64,000 bases of DNA. Origin: Bacteroidales bacterium UBA1309. GTDB lineage: Bacteria; Bacteroidota; Bacteroidia; Bacteroidales; Dysgonomonadaceae. Made by a program: the position numbers and the translations under genes. Shown here piece after piece: positions 1 through 8,818 of the stretch (the first letter of the stretch is position 1; every line of letters starts with the position of its first letter). Under the pieces are notes generated by a model. It was not told the origin of the DNA and did not search any database. It was given only the letters and a program-made list of their open reading frames with translations. The stretch is taken from contig DBTT01000046.1 of the NCBI GenBank assembly GCA_002307185.1, forward strand, positions 34,887-98,886, in the 5' to 3' direction.

Positions 1-1
1 A

Positions 2-61
2 AAGGATGGAAAAGCTATTGCCGCAACCTACACTTTGCCCATAAAGTACAGATTGCAATAA
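2..61 (+). CDS. possible 3' end of an unidentified gene (partial)
   Basis: An open frame enters from the left edge and ends with TAA at 59-61, giving about 19 residues ending in LPIKYRLQ. A hairpin that could terminate it follows at 90-130. The fragment is too short to identify, and other frames are also open here, so the reading frame is uncertain. Confidence 0.3.
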   Translation, partial: KDGKAIAATYTLPIKYRLQ

Positions 62-89
62 ACATGAATCGATATAGGAAAAAATAAAA

Positions 90-130
90 TAGCCTTTAGC
101 CATTAGCTCATAACTGATGGCTAAAGGCTA
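90..130. terminator. bidirectional terminator hairpin after phnW
   Basis: Arms of 17 bases (90-106 and 114-130) are complementary with one weak pair and a 7-base loop. On the minus strand the stem is followed by a T-rich run, which fits termination of the phnW operon. It could also stop transcription entering from the left. Confidence 0.7.
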
Positions 131-141
131 ACAATTTGTCA

Positions 142-1260
142 TTACCAAAACCTTACTCTCTCGATCACTTCCACCAGCCTTTCCATGTCTGCTGGATACA
201 CTTCTCCGATATTACCAATACGAAAAGTATCCACTTCGGTCACCTTTCCGGGATAGATCACGAAGCCGTTTTCTTTCAACTTGTTGTAAAAATCGATGAA
301 CGAATAGTTGCCTGAACTTGGAGACACAAAAGCCGTAATAATAGGCGAATGAAGGGAATCTGGCAACAAAGGTTCCATGCAGATGCGGCGCATGCCTGCC
401 ACCAATGCACGTTGATTGGCGACATACCGTTGGAAACGTTTTTCTACACCACCCTCTTCTTCCAGTTCCAAAAGAGCCTGCAGGAATGCGTGAACCACAT
501 GGGTTGGCGACGTAAAACGCCATTTACCCTTGCCTTTCTCCATGGCTGACCATTGCCCGAACAAATCAAGCGAAAGCGAACGTGCTTGTCCTTCGCATTG
601 CAACAGCCTCTCCCTATTGGCCACAATAAACGAAAAGCCCGGAACCCCTTGCACGCACTTGTTGGCGGAGCTAATCAAAAAGTCGATCTGCCACTCGTCA
701 ACATCCAAGGGGATACCGCCAAAGCTACTCATGGCATCCACGATGCTGACAACTCCACGCTCTTTTGCCAAAGCAACTATCTCCTTGACAGGATTTAAAA
801 TCCCCGTAGTGGTCTCGCAATGCACAACCGAAAGGTGGGTGATGTCGGGGTTTTCGTCCAAGAGTCGTTCCACTTCCGATTCGTTCGGGATATTTGTCTC
901 TGGCAAATCATACACCAGATGGGGAATATGCAAGGCTTTTGCAATTTGCACCATCCGCGTTCCATAAGCGCCATTGGCTATAATCAGTAATTTTCCATCC
1001 GGCGGAACAGAAGAGCCGAGAACCGACTCAACGCCGAATGTACCACTGCCTTGCATCAGCACCGACGTGTATCGGTCGGGGCCGGAAGTTGTAGCCATCT
1101 GAACAAGACGATGACGTATTTCTTGTACAACATGGAGGTTGTAATCATCGTCCCAAGTACACCAATCGCGCAGCATAGCGGCTTTCACAGCTTTGCTCGT
1201 GGAAAGTGGCCCTGGGGTAAGCAACAAATAAGGATTGTCAGGTAAGTTATGGTAAGTCAT
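142..1260 (-). CDS. phnW: 2-aminoethylphosphonate:pyruvate transaminase PhnW
   Basis: The 372-residue product matches the PhnW family of PLP-dependent fold-type I transaminases, which convert AEP plus pyruvate to phosphonoacetaldehyde plus alanine in the cytoplasm. The N-terminus ([19 protein letters not shown]) and the block [15 protein letters not shown] near residue 175 are typical, and the PLP lysine lies in [12 protein letters not shown] near residue 200. Length is usual for the family. It is the last gene of a leftward operon and overlaps the upstream transporter gene by 14 bases, so the two are probably translationally coupled. The phosphonoacetaldehyde hydrolase needed for the next step is encoded nearby on the other strand at 4670-5395. 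Confidence 0.93.
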   Translation of the reverse strand: MTYHNLPDNPYLLLTPGPLSTSKAVKAAMLRDWCTWDDDYNLHVVQEIRHRLVQMATTSGPDRYTSVLMQGSGTFGVESVLGSSVPPDGKLLIIANGAYGTRMVQIAKALHIPHLVYDLPETNIPNESEVERLLDENPDITHLSVVHCETTTGILNPVKEIVALAKERGVVSIVDAMSSFGGIPLDVDEWQIDFLISSANKCVQGVPGFSFIVANRERLLQCEGQARSLSLDLFGQWSAMEKGKGKWRFTSPTHVVHAFLQALLELEEEGGVEKRFQRYVANQRALVAGMRRICMEPLLPDSLHSPIITAFVSPSSGNYSFIDFYNKLKENGFVIYPGKVTEVDTFRIGNIGEVYPADMERLVEVIERVRFW

Positions 1261-2554
1261 ATCCGGATTTTGTTTTAAGTTTCGTCATCTTGTTTTGGAA
1301 ATAAAAAATAGAGCCAACCGTCAGCACAAATCCCATCAGGGAACCGTAGATGCCGGCTTGAATAAAAAATTGTAACCAACTGAGAGTTGGACTAAAGAAA
1401 TTCTTGTAGAAGACAACACCCAAACTCCCCAAGTAGCCGAAAGCATCCGAAACATAGATCAGGAAACCCACGTTGCTAACATAACGAAACGAGGAAATAA
1501 GCCGTTCGTAGAGAAACGCATTGAACGGGATGTAGCCGAGATAGAGCCCGGTGCCGACCAGAATCATCCACCACTCTCCTCCGATAATATGATATTGGAA
1601 ACACAAAGTGGAGGCAACTACCAGCATGAAGCCGGAAAGAACAATGAGCAGGATCACATTGAAAGCCTTGAAGTTGGGACGGATGAACACGACCAAGGCC
1701 AAGGCCAGCAAAGTGAAAAAGGCCACCGGCAATTCGGCAAGGGTGAAGATGGCGGGATCGTTGGTGTAACCCAAAGACCTCCAGATTTCGATAGAAAAAT
1801 TATCCCGCATATCGCGGAAAACAGTCAGAAAGACGTAAGCGATCACCAGCAGCACGATCCCGGAGGAAAACGTTTTCAGAAAAGCCATTCTCTCGTGTTT
1901 GTTCATCGGCATCCGCTTGGTGCGTAACAGTTCGTCTTTTGCCGACGGGGAAGGAATGCAATCGAGCAAGAACACGCACACAACGAGTGGAACAGCAAAT
2001 ATGGCTCCCGTGATGAAAGGCATCGCAAAATCGCTCGCTCCCCAATGGAGCTTCACCATTTCACCCACCGATTTCACTACGCCCGAAGCTACAATGAAAC
2101 TCACGCTCAAAGATGCCCCCAGAATCTCGGTCATGCGCCGACCTTCCAGATAGCTAAAAACCAAGCCCCAAATCATGCCTAAAGGAAGACCGTTGAAAAA
2201 CATAAACAGCATGTTGTAAGGCTTTGGAATAATCCAGAAGAAGAGCAACGCCAATTCCGCCATACCCACCAAGACAAGGATATAGATCGCCCGGAAAGTC
2301 GGCTTCATCTCCGACACATATTTTATCCCTATAAATTTGCTCAGCGTGTAGCCGACAACCTGAAAAGTGATGAGCCAGATTTTATAATCAACTCCCCAGA
2401 AGCTCAAATCCTCGAAAAGCCCAACGGTGAACGGTTTCCGAAAGGCATACATACAAGAGTATGTGAGGAATGCGGTCAACGAAGCATACACAACAAATGC
2501 CCATGACGGCTGGGTGGAGAGCCATCCGCTAATTTTTTTCTTTAAAACATTCAT
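1247..2554 (-). CDS. multi-spanning membrane transporter (MFS-like, resembles DUF5690 family)
   Basis: The 435-residue hydrophobic protein has about 12 predicted membrane segments, starting with [20 protein letters not shown] and ending with a basic cytoplasmic tail. It resembles the DUF5690 / MFS-like proteins of Bacteroidetes. Its start overlaps the stop of the upstream pbfA-like gene by one base, and its end overlaps phnW, so it is embedded in the phosphonate operon. The natural inference is inner-membrane uptake of AEP or a related phosphonate. No residue I can see proves the substrate. No ABC phosphonate transporter (phnCDE) is present in the window. Confidence 0.75.
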   Translation of the reverse strand: MNVLKKKISGWLSTQPSWAFVVYASLTAFLTYSCMYAFRKPFTVGLFEDLSFWGVDYKIWLITFQVVGYTLSKFIGIKYVSEMKPTFRAIYILVLVGMAELALLFFWIIPKPYNMLFMFFNGLPLGMIWGLVFSYLEGRRMTEILGASLSVSFIVASGVVKSVGEMVKLHWGASDFAMPFITGAIFAVPLVVCVFLLDCIPSPSAKDELLRTKRMPMNKHERMAFLKTFSSGIVLLVIAYVFLTVFRDMRDNFSIEIWRSLGYTNDPAIFTLAELPVAFFTLLALALVVFIRPNFKAFNVILLIVLSGFMLVVASTLCFQYHIIGGEWWMILVGTGLYLGYIPFNAFLYERLISSFRYVSNVGFLIYVSDAFGYLGSLGVVFYKNFFSPTLSWLQFFIQAGIYGSLMGFVLTVGSIFYFQNKMTKLKTKSGYDLP

Positions 2555-3900
2555 TATTTGGTGGAGATTTTAATCAATGCGCCTTCCAAAATGTCGAGCG
2601 CGCGGTTCAGGTCTTCGACAGAAATGGTCAGCGGTGGACACAAATTGATAACATTCCCCTGTGAAACTTTGAAGCTGAGTCCATTTTGCAGGCAATCATA
2701 CATCACCTGTTCCGCTTCCAGAAAAGCCCGGGTCTTGGAATTCCTGTCAGTCACCAGATCCACACCCCACAGAAGCCCGATTCCACGGATGTCCCCAATG
2801 ATTTCGTATTTTCCTTTCATTTCCAACAGCCTGGCTTGCACCAAGCTTCCCAACTCTTGTGCCCGCTCCAACAAATTTTCCTCTTCAATCACCTTCAATA
2901 CGGCCAAGCCCGCCGCACATCCCAACGGCGTTTTCTCGTGCGTGAAATGTCCGACGGAATGCTCGGCGGCCATGTTGAATTTTTCATTGGTCAATATGGC
3001 AGCCATCGGGATCACTCCGCCACCGAGGGCCTTGCCGATGGTGACAATGTCGGGCGTGATGCCATAATGTTCGAATGCAAAAAACTTACCGGTACGTCCC
3101 AACGCAATCGGAATCTCGTCCAAGATAAGGGCGACGTTGAATTCATCGCACAAGGCGCGGATCTTTTGCCAGAATTTTTTTGCAGGAGGCTGCACATCGG
3201 TGTTACGAACCGTTTCGGCTATCAGCGCGCCCACATCTCCCTCATTTTCAAAAACCTGACGAATCAATGCCACATACACATCTTGATCGGGGTCGTCTTT
3301 CCACAGTTGGCGGTAAGATTCAGGCTGCGGCACATGCTGCACACCGGTCATTAAAGGCCCGATATTTTTCCGGAACGGAGCTTCCCCACCTACGGAAATG
3401 GTGTCGAGACCAGCACCATGGAAAGCACCCCACATCGAAACCACCTTGAATTTTCCGGTGGCAATTCGAACCAATTTGAGAGCCATAGAATTGGCCTCCG
3501 AACCTCCGGGAGCAAACAAAACCCTGCTTAACCCTGGAACTTTCGAGGTCAATTGCCGAGCCAGTTCAATGGCCACCTTGTTGGTGTATCGACGTGGTGA
3601 AAAGGGCAACTGGCGCATCATGTGGCTGACAGCTTCGATCACCTTGGGGTTTCCATAACCAATTTGGTGCAAGTTGTTGCCATGGAAATCGAGGATCTTT
3701 TTTCCGGATGTTGTCACCAGATAAGACCCTGAACAACTTTCAAGCACATCTAAGCAAGGCGACGACAAGGCCTGGTGGATGAAACTGGAAGAATCTGCAT
3801 TCAATTCTTCGATGGTGCCGCCGCCCAAAGTCCCCATCCATTCTTGCCGGGCTTCGGTGAGGTTTATATCTCCCTCAACTCTCAATATACGATCACTCAT
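2554..3900 (-). CDS. class III aminotransferase-like PLP enzyme, probable (R)-1-hydroxy-2-aminoethylphosphonate ammonia-lyase (PbfA-like)
   Basis: The 448-residue protein is of the class III aminotransferase fold. The cofactor-binding Asp-Glu (261-262) lies in ILDEIPIALGRTG, and the PLP lysine is K290 in VTIGKALGGG. Proteins of this type encoded inside phnW/phnX clusters have been characterised as PbfA, which removes ammonia from (R)-1-hydroxy-2-aminoethylphosphonate to give phosphonoacetaldehyde, the same product that PhnW makes. The operon position, first gene before a transporter and phnW, favours PbfA over a generic aminotransferase. I cannot separate PbfA from other class III enzymes by residues alone. 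The start follows a candidate operator at 3902-3916. Confidence 0.68.
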   Translation of the reverse strand: MSDRILRVEGDINLTEARQEWMGTLGGGTIEELNADSSSFIHQALSSPCLDVLESCSGSYLVTTSGKKILDFHGNNLHQIGYGNPKVIEAVSHMMRQLPFSPRRYTNKVAIELARQLTSKVPGLSRVLFAPGGSEANSMALKLVRIATGKFKVVSMWGAFHGAGLDTISVGGEAPFRKNIGPLMTGVQHVPQPESYRQLWKDDPDQDVYVALIRQVFENEGDVGALIAETVRNTDVQPPAKKFWQKIRALCDEFNVALILDEIPIALGRTGKFFAFEHYGITPDIVTIGKALGGGVIPMAAILTNEKFNMAAEHSVGHFTHEKTPLGCAAGLAVLKVIEEENLLERAQELGSLVQARLLEMKGKYEIIGDIRGIGLLWGVDLVTDRNSKTRAFLEAEQVMYDCLQNGLSFKVSQGNVINLCPPLTISVEDLNRALDILEGALIKISTK

Positions 3901-3901
3901 G

Positions 3902-3916
3902 TTTACTAATATTAAA
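3902..3916. promoter_or_regulatory. candidate operator, left copy (beside the pbfA-like start)
   Basis: TTTACTAATATTAAA is a 15-bp near-palindrome one base upstream of the pbfA-like start codon. It differs at a single position from the perfect palindrome at 4057-4071 beside the divergent regulator gene. The pair suggests control of both transcription units by the XRE-cupin regulator. Confidence 0.6.
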
Positions 3917-4029
3917 TTTATTACTCATTTTACACGACAAAAAAACAGCATTTAGCGCAAAAGAAAAAAAGAAACATATTAATTAATTATTAAATAATTG
4001 CATCTAATTTTCAAGTTATATTTTTTCAT

Positions 4030-4037
4030 TATCTTTG
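4030..4037 (+). promoter_or_regulatory. -7 element of the XRE-cupin/phnX promoter
   Basis: TATCTTTG matches the Bacteroidetes -7 consensus TAnnTTTG. A T-rich stretch (ATTTT) lies at about the -33 distance upstream, but it is not an exact TTTG. The candidate operator at 4057-4071 lies just downstream, where a bound repressor would block the start of transcription. Confidence 0.55.
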
Positions 4038-4056
4038 AATATCAAAATAAAAGTAA

Positions 4057-4071
4057 TTTACTAATAGTAAA
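4057..4071. promoter_or_regulatory. candidate operator, right copy (perfect palindrome)
   Basis: TTTACTAATAGTAAA is a perfect 7+1+7 palindrome 15 bases before the regulator start codon and about 20 bases after its -7 element. It shares 14 of 15 bases with the copy at 3902-3916. This fits an autoregulated divergent promoter region. Confidence 0.62.
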
Positions 4072-4086
4072 CATTTAACAAAACCT

Positions 4087-4662
4087 ATGAATAGGGATAA
4101 TATAAGCTATGTAGGCAAAAGGATGAAAGAAATCCGGCTTTCAAAAGAATTGAAACTGGTGGAGGTTGCGACAAAAGCCAGTGTAAGCAAAGGACTCTTG
4201 TCTCGCATCGAAAATGGGAGAACGATTCCTTCCCTTCCGGTTCTTTTTAGTATTATAGATGCGCTGGGCGAAAAGCCGGGCGATTTTTTTGAAGCAATGA
4301 ACCACCCGGTGAATTCACCTTTCTACGCATTGATAAAGAAAAAAGACTACCTGCCCATCGAGAAAGAGGATTCAACCGGATTTGATTATTACTCGATTTT
4401 GAGCCATTCCTTCTCGGAATTGACGTTCAACGCCGTGCTGCTGATGTTGTCTCCAAATGCAAAGCGGGAAATGGTGACGACCGACGGAATGGAATTTATC
4501 TACCTGGCAAGCGGAACTATTGACTATAAGCTGGGCGACACCACCATTACGATGGAAGAAGGCGATTCGCTTTTTTTTGACGGGCGCGTGCCGCACCTGA
4601 AAATAAACCAGTCTGAACAAACAGCTAGAATACTTGTAATTTACCTTTTATTTAACAAATAA
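4087..4662 (+). CDS. XRE-family transcriptional regulator with C-terminal cupin domain
   Basis: The 191-residue protein has an N-terminal helix-turn-helix of the XRE type (about residues 8-65, including SKGLLSRIENGRTIPSLPVL) and a C-terminal cupin (about 115-185, with EFIYLASGTIDYKLGD and EGDSLFFDGRVPHLKIN). This architecture is common in small-molecule-responsive regulators, where the cupin is the likely sensor. It is divergent from the pbfA-transporter-phnW operon, and its stop is 8 bases before the phnX-like gene. It is therefore the likely local regulator of phosphonate use. Whether it represses or activates cannot be read directly, though operator placement favours repression. Confidence 0.85.
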   Translation: MNRDNISYVGKRMKEIRLSKELKLVEVATKASVSKGLLSRIENGRTIPSLPVLFSIIDALGEKPGDFFEAMNHPVNSPFYALIKKKDYLPIEKEDSTGFDYYSILSHSFSELTFNAVLLMLSPNAKREMVTTDGMEFIYLASGTIDYKLGDTTITMEEGDSLFFDGRVPHLKINQSEQTARILVIYLLFNK

Positions 4663-4669
4663 GAAATTC

Positions 4670-5395
4670 ATGATTAAAGATGTAGAGATGATCGTTTTTG
4701 ACATGGCAGGAACGACTGTGACCGACAAGAACGAAGTGGAGCATTGCTTTTTAGAAGCCGTAAAACAAACCGGCATAGAGACGAATCTCGATGAAATTAA
4801 TGCGATGATGGGATGGTCGAAACTTACCGTCTTTGAAACATTGTGGAGAAGGCAGCTTGCTGGAGCCCCCGCAATGGAAATTGCAGCGAAAATCGAAAAT
4901 TCGTACACTATTTTCACGGAAATATTAGAAGCCCATTATTTGAGTTCGGAGGTATTGCCCACGAAAGGATGCGTGGAAATTTTCGAATTCGTAAAGAAGG
5001 AAAACATCCGGTTAGCCCTTACTACCGGATTTTACCGAAAAGTGACCGACATCATCCTCCACAAATTAGGATGGGATGAAGGGTTGGATGGAGACTACAA
5101 AGGCAAAGGGCTTATCAATGCCTCCATCAGCAGCGATCAGGTAAAAGCAGGTCGCCCGGCACCGTTCATGGTGTTCAGAACCATGGAGTTGTGCGGCATC
5201 AGCGATGTAAGGAAGATCATCAAAATAGGCGACACTCCTTCCGACCTGGCAGAAGGAAAAAATGCAGGATGCAAGCTCTCGCTCGGAGTCACCAACGGCA
5301 CACACACGGAAAGCCAGTTGAAGCAATACGAAAACGACGGCCTCTACAACGATCTTGTTGATTTCAGGCTGTTTCTCGAAACCCTGAAGCAGTAG
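4670..5395 (+). CDS. phnX: phosphonoacetaldehyde hydrolase-type HAD enzyme (PhnX-like)
   Basis: This 241-residue HAD protein carries the features specific to phosphonatases. The nucleophile motif is FDMAGTT with D11 and Ala in place of the second Asp. A cap-domain lysine, K51 in MMGWSK, aligns with the Schiff-base lysine of Bacillus PhnX. Motif II has T118, R162 in AGRPAP replaces the usual HAD lysine, and the final motif is KIGDTPSD. It should hydrolyse phosphonoacetaldehyde to acetaldehyde and phosphate. It may belong to the PhnX-like subfamily (TIGR03351 type) rather than classic PhnX, and it is slightly short. It is co-transcribed with the regulator and supplies the step after PhnW and the PbfA-like lyase. 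Confidence 0.8.
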   Translation: MIKDVEMIVFDMAGTTVTDKNEVEHCFLEAVKQTGIETNLDEINAMMGWSKLTVFETLWRRQLAGAPAMEIAAKIENSYTIFTEILEAHYLSSEVLPTKGCVEIFEFVKKENIRLALTTGFYRKVTDIILHKLGWDEGLDGDYKGKGLINASISSDQVKAGRPAPFMVFRTMELCGISDVRKIIKIGDTPSDLAEGKNAGCKLSLGVTNGTHTESQLKQYENDGLYNDLVDFRLFLETLKQ

Positions 5396-5401
5396 GACGA
5401 A

Positions 5402-5426
5402 CAAGGGAAGCTTATCGCTTCCCTTG
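5402..5426. terminator. terminator between convergent phnX and phosphodiesterase genes
   Basis: CAAGGGAAGC (5402-5411) pairs perfectly with GCTTCCCTTG (5417-5426) around a 5-base loop. It lies just past the phnX stop and before the end of the convergent gene at 5487, so it probably works in both directions. Confidence 0.75.
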
Positions 5427-5486
5427 CTTGTTTCATACACCCATAACTTGCTTTGAATAAACGGGGGACCGTTTTTCCACCCAAAT

Positions 5487-7148
5487 CTAATCCACGGTCA
5501 AATATTCCGGGGAAATAATTTGTTTGGGAATTCCATCGCCACTGATCCCAGTGGTCAGGAAGAAGCCGCCGCCTCCATTGAAGTATTCCACCCGGATCTT
5601 GTGTTTCCCCGCTGCCAGTTTCACGCTGGACGAAGCTTCTTTCGTTCCATGATCCCCATCGTTATCAATCAGCTCCTTGTCGTCAATATACAGCTTGCTT
5701 CCATCATCCGAGGCTATATAGAACTGGTATTTCCCTTCTTTTTGGATGGAAATCGCCCCTTCGAATACAACAGCCGTATTTTCACCCAGTTGATCGGCAA
5801 GCTGGTCTGTGGCTATTTCAAAAACTTTGCCAGAGCTTACAGGTTTCAAAAAGGCAAAAGCGGGTAATCTGTTCCAATTTTCTCCCTTATAAACCTTATA
5901 GGCAACCCCCGTCTTTTCGGTCACATCCTTCACTACCCGGAAATAACCTTCCGAAATGGTTGTGTGGCTGCCGTCGTTGCCAAAATATACCGCCCTGACC
6001 ACGCCTGAGTGTTCCATCTCGAAAGGAGCAGAATATTCTTTCGAATCCTTTGTCGGAATTGTCCCGTCTGTTGTGTAACGAATTTTCCCGTCTTTTCCAT
6101 CCGTTTTGATGGTGACCAAAGCTTTCTTTCCGATATATAACCCACCTGAAGTTCCGTTGGTATTAGCCGGGAGAATTACAGGCGTGCAATTATATGGCGA
6201 TAGAAATTTGCCAACCAACGTTCTTGCATCTGGTTCGGGAGAACCTGCAAAAGCGGAAGCAACAGGCCGTCCAACCCAAACCTGCGGGGCTGGCACATCA
6301 AAAGCATATGCCACAGTCGCAGCCAAGTCCATGACATTGACGGCAACAGGCAATTGATAGCCTCTTTTGATACCCGCCCCATACATCAGGAAAGGCACCT
6401 CGTTGCCCTGCACGGTCATGTCGCCATGCCCGTTGCCGACACCCCCATGATCGGCCGTCACGATGAACAGGGTTTCATCCAATGTACCAGCCTCTTTCGC
6501 CGCGGCCACCACCACTCCGGCCAAGGAATCGGCAAGAGACACTGCCTTGAGGTAATTCGGGGTCATGTGTCCGTCGGCATGTCCGGCATGATCCACGTTG
6601 TCGAAATGGATAAACAGAAAGTCGGGCTTGTCTTTTTTAATGACCTCGGCCGCTTTTTGGGCAGTGCCCACCACCCCTTCCGGATGCATGTCGATATCGA
6701 CACAAGTCTTGTCGTAGAGTCTGCCAAAACCGCCCCAGTCATACACGGAAGCAGTTTTCAACTGGGGTTTGAATTTTTTCAAGATATAAAATATATCCGG
6801 ATACCGCCCATTTTCGGTGGTCACAACGGGTGGTAACTGGTAGTTGTCCAGCTCCCAATCGTTGGATGTGACACCTGTCTGCGTGGCGTTCGAACCTGTC
6901 AGCATAGCTTCCCAATTGGGGCTGCTCACCGTGGGGAATATGTTGCGTGCATGCAAGCTATATGCCCCTTGATCCATAAATTTGTCGAAATTTGGAGTGC
7001 TAGCTTTCAACACTCCTCCGACGGACATCCCATCACAACCGATTATCACAACGCGCTTGATTTTTGCGGGTGCTGCGGCATTGGCAAAGTTAGAACTCGA
7101 CAGGAAAATGCACAAGGCTAAAATTGCCAGAAATATGTTCTTTTTCAT
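5487..7148 (-). CDS. secreted alkaline-phosphatase-superfamily phosphodiesterase/phosphonate hydrolase-like enzyme with chitobiase-like and PA14 modules
   Basis: The 553-residue protein has a signal peptide (about 1-25). A type I phosphodiesterase / alkaline-phosphatase-superfamily domain spans about 30-300. The metal ligands all look present: D39 (IIGCDG), D186 and H190 (DHAGH), D233 and H234 (TADHGG), and H241. The predicted nucleophile is S75 in FPTVSSPNW, where many relatives have Thr. A chitobiase C-terminal-like domain (about 335-405, IRYTTDGTIPT) and a PA14 domain (about 415-530) follow and may bind glycans. The enzyme is probably active outside the cytoplasmic membrane on phospho- or phosphono-esters. 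It is the last gene of the SusCD locus, behind a strong hairpin, and faces the phosphonate module. Confidence 0.82.
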   Translation of the reverse strand: MKKNIFLAILALCIFLSSSNFANAAAPAKIKRVVIIGCDGMSVGGVLKASTPNFDKFMDQGAYSLHARNIFPTVSSPNWEAMLTGSNATQTGVTSNDWELDNYQLPPVVTTENGRYPDIFYILKKFKPQLKTASVYDWGGFGRLYDKTCVDIDMHPEGVVGTAQKAAEVIKKDKPDFLFIHFDNVDHAGHADGHMTPNYLKAVSLADSLAGVVVAAAKEAGTLDETLFIVTADHGGVGNGHGDMTVQGNEVPFLMYGAGIKRGYQLPVAVNVMDLAATVAYAFDVPAPQVWVGRPVASAFAGSPEPDARTLVGKFLSPYNCTPVILPANTNGTSGGLYIGKKALVTIKTDGKDGKIRYTTDGTIPTKDSKEYSAPFEMEHSGVVRAVYFGNDGSHTTISEGYFRVVKDVTEKTGVAYKVYKGENWNRLPAFAFLKPVSSGKVFEIATDQLADQLGENTAVVFEGAISIQKEGKYQFYIASDDGSKLYIDDKELIDNDGDHGTKEASSSVKLAAGKHKIRVEYFNGGGGFFLTTGISGDGIPKQIISPEYLTVD

Positions 7149-7175
7149 TGGTCTGTTTTTTTTGAGAAATTAAAT

Positions 7176-7211
7176 CCAACAAAGCGGACTGGAATTGATC
7201 CGCTTTGTTGG
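7176..7211 (-). terminator. strong intergenic hairpin inside the locus
   Basis: Thirteen bases (7176-7188, CCAACAAAGCGGA) pair perfectly with 7199-7211. On the minus strand only a moderately T-rich stretch follows. It separates the LamG lipoprotein gene from the phosphatase gene. It may partly terminate transcription or protect the upstream message, so the last gene may be expressed at a different level. Confidence 0.6.
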
Positions 7212-7221
7212 GAAAAATAGT

Positions 7222-8760
7222 TTAATAACGATACAAGCTTGCCACCTCATCCGCAGTCAAAGCCTTGTTGTAGATTCTCAGCTCGTCCATCATCCCAGCC
7301 ATGGCCTTTCGGGTGTCGCTGCTCGAATTATAAACACCCGTTCCGTCTTCCCACAATGTGAACGGATAGTCGTTGGTGGAATCATACAATCCGCCAATGA
7401 TTGCGCTTAAGCTTTTGCCTGATGAATAAACATACTCAACGCCATCACAATATGCATGAAGGGCTTGGTTTGTACGATCTACAACTACCGTCACCATATG
7501 CCATTGATTATCCGAAATGGAGGGCGCACGAGTCGTTGTTTCTTTCGCTTTCCAATCGACACGGGTACTTCCTGTGCCGTTGCCATTCATATTAATGATC
7601 CACCCGCTTCCGGAAGTTGTCGCATCGGAAGCGACATAGGTATTTCCCCCATTGGTACACAACAGTATCCCGGCATTGCTCCCGCTGTCCCAGTCTTTAT
7701 TTCCCCACAAAACAGGATCCGAACCGACACCAGCTAATTTCACCCAAATATTTACACTAAAATCCTGCGTGGCGGAAGGACGAAGCAAATCGTGTTTTGG
7801 CAGCACAGCATAGGATCCTGCATTGAATTGAGCAACATAACCGCGGGTGGCATCACTGACAATCTCCACATCTGCCGAAGCATTCGAACCCAATGTCGCA
7901 TCGAATTTATTTCCGCTTTTATCCGACAGGTCTTCATCAAATGGCAGGTATGCAACCAGCGAGGTGGCACTTCCAGAAGTGGTTGTGAAACTCCAGGTAG
8001 AATTGCCGGAGAAACCTTCGAATTCATTCCCATCAGTGTCGAGAACAGCCCCTGCATCCAAGGTGACATAATAGCTTGTCGCAAAGTCGAGCAAATCTTC
8101 CAAAAGAAGTGTCATTTTTTTGCCTTGAATTGTCACTTTCGAACTCGTAATCGCTACTTCAGCCACTTTTTCATCGCCGTCAGTTGTATAGACAGTGATA
8201 TTTCCCGATGTGGCTTTGGCTATGCTGTCCGAAAAGGTCAAGCTAAATTTAAACAATGAGGCATTGGTGCTTCCGGTTTCGGGAGAATAGGACGAGACGA
8301 AGAGACTATTTTGCTTCCTGGTTTTAAAAGTCCAGGTAGAATCTTGCCCCATATATTTATTTCCAAGAAGGTCGGTGACAAATCCCGGATCGATGGTAAC
8401 CGTATAATTTTCACTTGCCGTAAGATCGTCCGGATCGATGGTCAATACACGTTTGTCACTGCTGATAGTGACTTCGTCGGCAGTGACATCAATCGTTTGG
8501 GTATCAATGGCGCTGGCTATTGTGACAGTGCCGCTCCCTTTTTGAATATACTCATTGAAGGTCAGCACCAGGTTGGCGCTTGCCGAAATGTCTTCCGTTC
8601 CCGAAACAGGGTTGAAGCTTACTACTGTGGGGTTGGCCGCATCCACCGTGTAGTCGTAGTCTTCTTTGCAGGAAGAAAAGAGACTAATGCCCAACAGGGC
8701 CAAAAGCGTGGCAACAAACGAATATTTGTATTTGTCGAATAGCGTTTTTTTCGTTCTCAT
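7222..8760 (-). CDS. surface lipoprotein with two Ig-like (Big_5) domains and a LamG/concanavalin-like domain
   Basis: The 512-residue protein has a lipoprotein signal with lipobox LFSSC (C31). Two bacterial Ig-like domains follow at about 43-147 and 155-260, each with the pattern PxxGxxD...LxLTFxxxI and a WTFKT or WSFTT ending. A LamG-type jellyroll spans about 268-510, including WHMVTVVVDRTNQALHAYCDG and MDELRIYNKALTADEV. The layout suggests a rod that presents a sugar- or lipid-binding head at the cell surface. It lies in the SusCD locus where surface glycan-binding proteins are usually found. No catalytic motif is visible. Confidence 0.8.
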   Translation of the reverse strand: MRTKKTLFDKYKYSFVATLLALLGISLFSSCKEDYDYTVDAANPTVVSFNPVSGTEDISASANLVLTFNEYIQKGSGTVTIASAIDTQTIDVTADEVTISSDKRVLTIDPDDLTASENYTVTIDPGFVTDLLGNKYMGQDSTWTFKTRKQNSLFVSSYSPETGSTNASLFKFSLTFSDSIAKATSGNITVYTTDGDEKVAEVAITSSKVTIQGKKMTLLLEDLLDFATSYYVTLDAGAVLDTDGNEFEGFSGNSTWSFTTTSGSATSLVAYLPFDEDLSDKSGNKFDATLGSNASADVEIVSDATRGYVAQFNAGSYAVLPKHDLLRPSATQDFSVNIWVKLAGVGSDPVLWGNKDWDSGSNAGILLCTNGGNTYVASDATTSGSGWIINMNGNGTGSTRVDWKAKETTTRAPSISDNQWHMVTVVVDRTNQALHAYCDGVEYVYSSGKSLSAIIGGLYDSTNDYPFTLWEDGTGVYNSSSDTRKAMAGMMDELRIYNKALTADEVASLYRY

Positions 8761-8818
8761 ATATTTATTGCTTTTTTTTGATGATATACAAATCTATTTC
8801 TTTAGCCCTTTTGCCCGA

